Assembly (NCBI GenBank): GCA_902782955.1
Contig: CACZPD010000044.1
Coordinates: 1 to 9,826, forward strand
Length of the DNA: 9,826 nt
Direction of reading: 5' to 3'
Source of the DNA: an uncultured Erysipelotrichaceae bacterium
GTDB taxonomy: Bacteria; Bacillota_I; Bacilli_A; Erysipelotrichales; Erysipelotrichaceae
The notes beneath the pieces are model-generated. The model saw nothing but the letters and a program-made list of their open reading frames with translations, did no database searches and was not told the origin of the DNA. Within the stretch, counting starts at the first letter, position 1. Each line of letters starts with the position of its first letter. The translations under genes and the position numbers were made by a program. Below are positions 6,482-9,826 of the stretch, in pieces.

Positions 6482-7159
6482 ATGTACGTAAAAGATCATA
6501 TGACAAAGAACCCCATCACGATCACAGGTGATGTGTCTGTTTCCAAAGCGCTGGATATCATGGCAAAGAATGATTTCCACCGCCTGCCTGTCGTGGATGA
6601 AAATCAGAAGATACAGGGTCTTCTGACCGAAGGCCTGGTTTCCGAGAGCTCCGGCAGATCCACGACTTCCCTGTCGATCTACGAACTGAATTACCTGCTT
6701 TCCAAAACGAAGGCATCCGAGATCATGATCACGGATGTCGTAACGGTATCCCCGGACCTGTTCCTCGAGGAAGCTGCGGCGGAAATGCTGAAGAACAAGA
6801 TCAGCGTACTGCCGGTCGTGGATGAAGAACAGAAGGTCATCGGGATCATTACCGAAAAGGATATCTTCGATGCCTTCATCAGGCTGATGGGATACAGGAC
6901 GCAGGGAACGAGGTTCATCATCAAATGCAACGATGTTCCCGGTGAATTCCTGAAGATCGCGAAACTCTTTGCGGAAGAGGATGCCAATCTGGAGAACCTG
7001 GCGGTATACAGAAGTACCGAAAGAGGCGTAGAGGTGGTCGTCAAGGCTACCGGCCTCGTACCGGTCGACACCATGACCAATATCCTGGAAGGCGCCGGAT
7101 TTGAAGTCCTCCGCGTGATCCAGACAGATCATGACGGAAACAGGATCTTCCATAAATGA
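6482..7159 (+). CDS. CBS-CBS-ACT domain protein, last gene of the liv operon
   Basis: This soluble 225-residue protein carries two CBS domains (about 1-56 with HMTKNPITITGDVSVSKAL and HRLPVVDE; about 77-133 with IMITDVVTVSPDLFLEEA, ISVLPVVDE and GIITEKDIF) and a C-terminal ACT domain (about 143-215, FIIKCNDVPGEFLKIAKLF). CBS pairs generally bind adenine nucleotides or S-adenosylmethionine; ACT domains generally bind amino acids. The layout resembles AcuB-like proteins, and CBS-ACT genes are known beside liv operons in Bacillota. I infer that it senses branched-chain amino acids and energy state and modulates the transporter or a partner enzyme; no catalytic motif is present. ATG 6482 is chosen because GGGAGGA at 6471-6477 precedes it; an in-frame upstream ATG at 6389 lies deep inside livF. 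Only one base separates it from the livF stop. Confidence 0.9.
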   Translation: MYVKDHMTKNPITITGDVSVSKALDIMAKNDFHRLPVVDENQKIQGLLTEGLVSESSGRSTTSLSIYELNYLLSKTKASEIMITDVVTVSPDLFLEEAAAEMLKNKISVLPVVDEEQKVIGIITEKDIFDAFIRLMGYRTQGTRFIIKCNDVPGEFLKIAKLFAEEDANLENLAVYRSTERGVEVVVKATGLVPVDTMTNILEGAGFEVLRVIQTDHDGNRIFHK

Positions 7160-7163
7160 TCAC

Positions 7164-7190
7164 AAAGCAGGATGCGGATCCTGCTTTTTT
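7164..7190 (+). terminator. Terminator of the liv operon
   Basis: AAAGCAGGAT (7164-7173) pairs perfectly with ATCCTGCTTT (7178-7187) around the four-base loop GCGG, with a run of six T at 7185-7190. It starts five bases after the CBS-ACT stop codon and is the first strong terminator after livF, which defines the end of the operon. Confidence 0.9.
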
Positions 7191-7223
7191 ATGTACCCCG
7201 GTGACGGTGAAACAGTTTTGATA

Positions 7224-7232
7224 TGGTATGAT
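7224..7232 (+). promoter_or_regulatory. Extended -10 promoter of the MFS transporter gene
   Basis: TGGTATGAT gives an extended -10 element (TGn plus TATGAT at 7227-7232). No good -35 box is seen 16-18 bases upstream, which is acceptable for an extended -10 promoter. An in-frame ATG at 7228 falls inside this box, which argues that it is not the start codon of the following gene. Confidence 0.5.
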
Positions 7233-7254
7233 AAAAATCAGAAAAGGGGAGCTT

Positions 7255-8484
7255 ATGAAGTATAAATATCTGAATATCAAATACGCACTCATCAATGCTT
7301 CGTTTATGTTCATGGTGTGCGCAACATCCGGATATGCCTATAATTTCCTTTCCCAGAGCGGCTTCGCGGACGGGACGATCGGCATCATCATTGCGACAAT
7401 CAGTATCTGCGGCCTGTTCGGACAGACGATCTCCGGCAGTATCATCGACAAATCGAAAACACTGACAGAAAAGAAATTCATTACCGGCGCGATGATCCTG
7501 ACGATCGTCATGGCGTTCATCCTTGCCTTCATGCCGAACAATTCCATATTCATGATCATCTTTACGATCCTGACATTCATGACAGCCGCGCTCTCGCTTC
7601 CGTTTTTCAACTCTATGGCGTTCATCTATGAAAAGGACGGACAGAAGATCAACTATGGCTTCGGCCGGGGCATCGGTTCTGCCGCATATGCGGTAGGTTC
7701 TTCACTGCTCGGCAGACTGTGGGGTATGATGGGCAAGTCCATCATGCCGTGGTATATCGCGGCGTTTGCGGGTCTTTCGGGGCTGCTGATGCAGCTGATG
7801 CCGGAACCTTCCAAAGAAGCTGCGGAAGCGGCGGAAAAGGAAAGCGAAGCTGCTTCGGAAAACAAGAAGAAAGATCTCTCCTATGCGGCATTCCTCAGGA
7901 AATACAACAAGATCCCGATCATTGTGCTGTCCATGATCCTGATGTATTTCTGCCATATGCTGATCAACACATACATGGCCAAGATCATTGCCAACATCAT
8001 GGGCGACGCGGCCGGCGGACAGGGTTCTGTTGAATCCGTGCAGGGTACAGTCCTCTTTATCGCAGCCATGGTGGAGCTGCCGACCATGTTTGCCTTCTCC
8101 AAGATCCTGGAAAAGGTATCCATAAACAAGATCATGATCTTCGCGGCAGTCATGTACAGCGTCAAGCATGTACTGACATGGATCTGCCCGAATGTCACGA
8201 TGCTGTACTTCGTCATGGTGCTGCAGATGTTCAGTTATGCCGCACTTGTACCGGCCGCGGTATATTTCGCGAATACCTACGTGAATGAGGAAGACCGGAA
8301 TAAAGGGCAGGCAGTCATGGGCATCACCCTGACATGCGGTTCCCTGCTGGCTTCCCTGCTCGGCGGACAGCTGTTCCAGCATCTCGGTGTATCCAACGTC
8401 GTACTGATCGGCGCCATCGCTTCCTGTATCGGAACAGCCCTGATGATCTTCGGAATCAGGCGTCTGGAAGCCGGAAAAGAGTAA
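7255..8484 (+). CDS. MFS transporter, LacY/NupG-like (MFS_1_like)
   Basis: This is a 409-residue integral membrane transporter with about twelve helices in two halves. The halves are joined by a charged, Ala/Glu/Lys-rich cytoplasmic loop (about 184-208, including EAAEAAEKESEAASENKKKD) between helices 6 and 7. FGRGIGSAAYAVGSSLLG at 136-153 resembles the R-x-x-GS-x-GY region in helix 5 of LacY-like and nucleoside:proton symporters, and MVELPTMFAFSKILE at 272-286 resembles the E-(I/V)-P-x-x-F motif of that group, so proton-coupled uptake of a sugar, nucleoside or small organic acid is likely; the substrate cannot be named. ATG 7255 is chosen over 7228 because AAGGGGAG (7244-7251) precedes it and 7228 lies inside the -10 box. 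It is monocistronic, between two terminators, so there is no operon clue to its substrate. Confidence 0.85.
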   Translation: MKYKYLNIKYALINASFMFMVCATSGYAYNFLSQSGFADGTIGIIIATISICGLFGQTISGSIIDKSKTLTEKKFITGAMILTIVMAFILAFMPNNSIFMIIFTILTFMTAALSLPFFNSMAFIYEKDGQKINYGFGRGIGSAAYAVGSSLLGRLWGMMGKSIMPWYIAAFAGLSGLLMQLMPEPSKEAAEAAEKESEAASENKKKDLSYAAFLRKYNKIPIIVLSMILMYFCHMLINTYMAKIIANIMGDAAGGQGSVESVQGTVLFIAAMVELPTMFAFSKILEKVSINKIMIFAAVMYSVKHVLTWICPNVTMLYFVMVLQMFSYAALVPAAVYFANTYVNEEDRNKGQAVMGITLTCGSLLASLLGGQLFQHLGVSNVVLIGAIASCIGTALMIFGIRRLEAGKE

Positions 8485-8492
8485 GAAAAATG

Positions 8493-8524
8493 AAAAACCG
8501 TATCAAAATGATGCGGTTTTTTTT
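8493..8524 (+). terminator. Terminator of the MFS transporter gene
   Basis: AAAAACCGTATCA (8493-8505) pairs with TGATGCGGTTTTT (8509-8521) around a three-base loop, with one T-G wobble, followed by a T-run to 8524. The A-rich left arm and T-rich right arm mean it could also act in the minus direction, but no minus-strand gene ends here. Confidence 0.9.
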
Positions 8525-8533
8525 CTGTTTGCG

Positions 8534-8539
8534 TATAAT
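8534..8539 (+). promoter_or_regulatory. Candidate -10 box of the membrane protein-argS unit
   Basis: A perfect TATAAT lies 30 bases before ATG 8570, immediately after the preceding terminator. The expected -35 position falls in or beside the terminator arm and has no good match; TG at 8530-8531 is one base out of place for an extended -10. The position between a terminator and a ribosome binding site makes a promoter likely even so. Confidence 0.5.
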
Positions 8540-8569
8540 ATTAAACATATATGTCTGCGGAGGTGGCAC

Positions 8570-9007
8570 ATGACTGAAGATATTTTGTTCTATTGTCTTG
8601 ACGGCGTTATATTCGTCATGTTTCTGAATATGCTGAGACATTCCAAGGAAGTGGATGTGGAAGTGAAGCCCGGCATGAAATGGATCGTGTTCGCGGTATT
8701 CGGCGTAATGGCAGTGATCAGCTTCCTGAACTTTGACGGTCCGTTCCGCTGGATCCAGAGCGGCATGCTGCTGCTGTTGGGCGCGATGTACTATCAGATG
8801 AAGAGCGGCCTGGGTGTCAGGGGCATCATCATGATGGGAAGCCTGCGGGATTATGAAAAGGCACAGCCGGTGCGCATCTCCAAAAACAACTCCTGTCTTT
8901 TTTATAAAAGATGGAGGGGAGAAGCAGTCATGCTGTTTGACCGTGAACAGCTGGAAGAAATCGAGAACTATCTGGCGGACAACGGCGTAAAGATCGAAGA
9001 GATATAA
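8570..9007 (+). CDS. Small membrane protein of unknown function upstream of argS
   Basis: I do not recognise this 145-residue protein with certainty. It has three predicted membrane segments (about 3-21, 36-54 and 62-77) and a soluble C-terminal part (about 78-145) with many charged residues, ending in a helix-like DREQLEEIENYLADNG stretch. The soluble part, with alternating short hydrophobic strands (GIIMMG, PVRIS, CLFYKR, EAVMLF) and a final helix, has the look of a small PH-like or DUF5673-type domain attached to a membrane anchor, but this is a guess from pattern only. GGAGG at 8559-8563 is six bases before ATG 8570. The stop lies 25 bases before the argS start with no terminator between, so the two are probably co-transcribed. 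No signal peptide cleavage site is evident. Confidence 0.8.
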   Translation: MTEDILFYCLDGVIFVMFLNMLRHSKEVDVEVKPGMKWIVFAVFGVMAVISFLNFDGPFRWIQSGMLLLLGAMYYQMKSGLGVRGIIMMGSLRDYEKAQPVRISKNNSCLFYKRWRGEAVMLFDREQLEEIENYLADNGVKIEEI

Positions 9008-9032
9008 AATCAGTTTATCGGGGGTTTTGAAT

Positions 9033-9826
9033 ATGAGCTACATCAGTGAAAAGATCTGTTCGGAAATAACAGGAATCATAAAGGAAAAATTCGGGATCGA
9101 GGCAGAAGAAGGCCTGGTCATGGTGGAAACACCGCGTGACGTGAAGATGGGGGATTACTCCACCAATATCGCCATGCGTCTGGCCAGGACACTGCGCAGA
9201 AAGCCGAGGGATATCGCGGCAGACCTGCTGGAAGATATTCAGAAGCGGATCCCGGAAGCTTCTTCTGTGGAGATCGCCGGCGGCGGATTCATCAATTTCA
9301 GGATCAGCGCGCAGGCACTCAGCACCTGCATCAATCCGATCATTGAAGCAGGGGATGACTATGGTTCCAACAACAGCGGAAAAGGCAAAAGAGTCCTGGT
9401 CGAATGGGTATCCGCCAATCCGACCGGCGACCTGCACTGCGGTCATGCGCGGAATGCCGCATGGGGCGACAGCATCTGCCGTCTGATGGAAAAGAGCGGC
9501 TATGATGTGCTGCGTGAATTCTATGTCAATGACGCAGGCAACCAGATCCGCATGCTGGGTGAGTCCCTGATATCCCGTTATTTTGAGTACTTCGGAAAGG
9601 AATATCCGCTTCCGGAGGACGGATATCACGCAGAGGACGTCAGAGAGATCGCCTATGAGATTGCCAAGGAAGACGGCGATAAATGGCTGGATGCCGATCC
9701 GGAGGAAAGAAGGAACTACTTCATGGAAACCGGAAAGGCGAAAGAGCTGAAGAAGATCGAAAAGGATCTCGAGCTCTACCGTGTGCATATGGAATCCTGG
9801 TGCCATGAAACATTCTTCTATGCCAA
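9033..9826 (+). CDS. argS: Arginyl-tRNA synthetase (5' part, runs off the window)
   Basis: ArgS is a class I aminoacyl-tRNA synthetase that charges tRNA-Arg with arginine using ATP; it acts in the cytoplasm. About 264 residues of the usual 550-580 are present, with no stop before the right edge. The N-terminal Add-1 tRNA-recognition domain (about 1-110) includes ETPRDVKMGDYSTNIAM. The catalytic domain begins with VEWVSANPTGDLHCGHARNA at 123-142, which contains the class I signature as HCGH at 135-138 in place of the more usual HVGH or HIGH, and REFYVNDAGNQ at 161-171, typical of ArgS. The KMSKS region lies beyond the window. GGGGG at about 9020-9024 is the likely ribosome binding site. No T-box or other leader fits in the 25-base gap before it. 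Confidence 0.95.
   Translation, partial: MSYISEKICSEITGIIKEKFGIEAEEGLVMVETPRDVKMGDYSTNIAMRLARTLRRKPRDIAADLLEDIQKRIPEASSVEIAGGGFINFRISAQALSTCINPIIEAGDDYGSNNSGKGKRVLVEWVSANPTGDLHCGHARNAAWGDSICRLMEKSGYDVLREFYVNDAGNQIRMLGESLISRYFEYFGKEYPLPEDGYHAEDVREIAYEIAKEDGDKWLDADPEERRNYFMETGKAKELKKIEKDLELYRVHMESWCHETFFYA

Noticed and set aside
6455..7153. 232-codon open frame on the minus strand opposite the CBS-ACT gene
   Set aside because: The plus-strand product has clear CBS and ACT motifs and a ribosome binding site; the antisense frame has neither.
9008..9032. A T-box or separate promoter directly before argS
   Set aside because: The gap is 25 bases and contains no promoter-like pair or hairpin; co-transcription from upstream is simpler.
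9015..9806. 263-codon open frame on the minus strand opposite argS
   Set aside because: The plus strand encodes unmistakable ArgS with the class I signature. The antisense frame is a by-product.
1..9826. Mobile elements, attachment sites, CRISPR, toxin-antitoxin or defence genes
   Set aside because: No transposase, integrase, recombinase, Cas-like or nuclease motifs, no spaced direct repeats and no tRNA were seen; all complete genes are transport, tRNA modification, translation or unknown.

Overview
The window looks like an ordinary chromosomal segment of a low-to-mid G+C Gram-positive bacterium of the Bacillota. The evidence is strong AGGAGG-type ribosome binding sites before most genes, compact rho-independent terminators, TATAAT-type promoters in AT-rich gaps, a lipoprotein-type binding protein, and an N-terminal gene that resembles a Bacillota-specific family. 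Coding DNA is roughly half G+C, while the promoter gaps are far more AT-rich. The genus cannot be resolved by eye; an Erysipelotrichia or Lachnospiraceae gut anaerobe would fit. I see no mobile element, CRISPR array, rRNA or tRNA.

Layout, left to right. (1) A conserved hypothetical protein (117-1001, +) resembling DUF4299 converges, with a 9-bp gap, on tcdA (1011-1733, -), which makes cyclic t6A in tRNA. The tcdA terminator hairpin holds the tcdA stop codon in its loop. (2) An AT-rich divergent control region (1734-1902) carries a good promoter for tcdA, a good promoter for the next operon, and between them a nest of symmetric repeats that includes a 13/15 match to the CodY box. (3) A complete branched-chain amino acid ABC transporter operon follows in the order livK-livH-livM-livG-livF, then a gene for a protein with two CBS domains and one ACT domain. 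A hairpin with a short T-run sits between livK and livH and probably lets the binding protein be made in excess. A strong terminator closes the operon at about 7190. (4) A monocistronic LacY/NupG-like MFS transporter (7255-8484) has its own extended -10 promoter and terminator. (5) A small three-helix membrane protein of unknown function (8570-9007) lies just before argS (9033 to the right edge, incomplete).

How they work together: LivK, a lipid-anchored receptor, captures Leu/Ile/Val outside the membrane and delivers it to the LivH-LivM channel, driven by the LivG and LivF ATPases. The co-transcribed CBS-ACT protein has one domain type that commonly binds amino acids and one that binds adenine nucleotides. 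It is well placed to sense the internal pool and feed back on the transporter or on its expression, but that is inference. The candidate CodY site would add transcriptional control by branched-chain amino acids and GTP.

I found no convincing evidence of an undescribed multi-gene system. The points most worth checking are the regulatory architecture of the liv control region and the role of the CBS-ACT protein.
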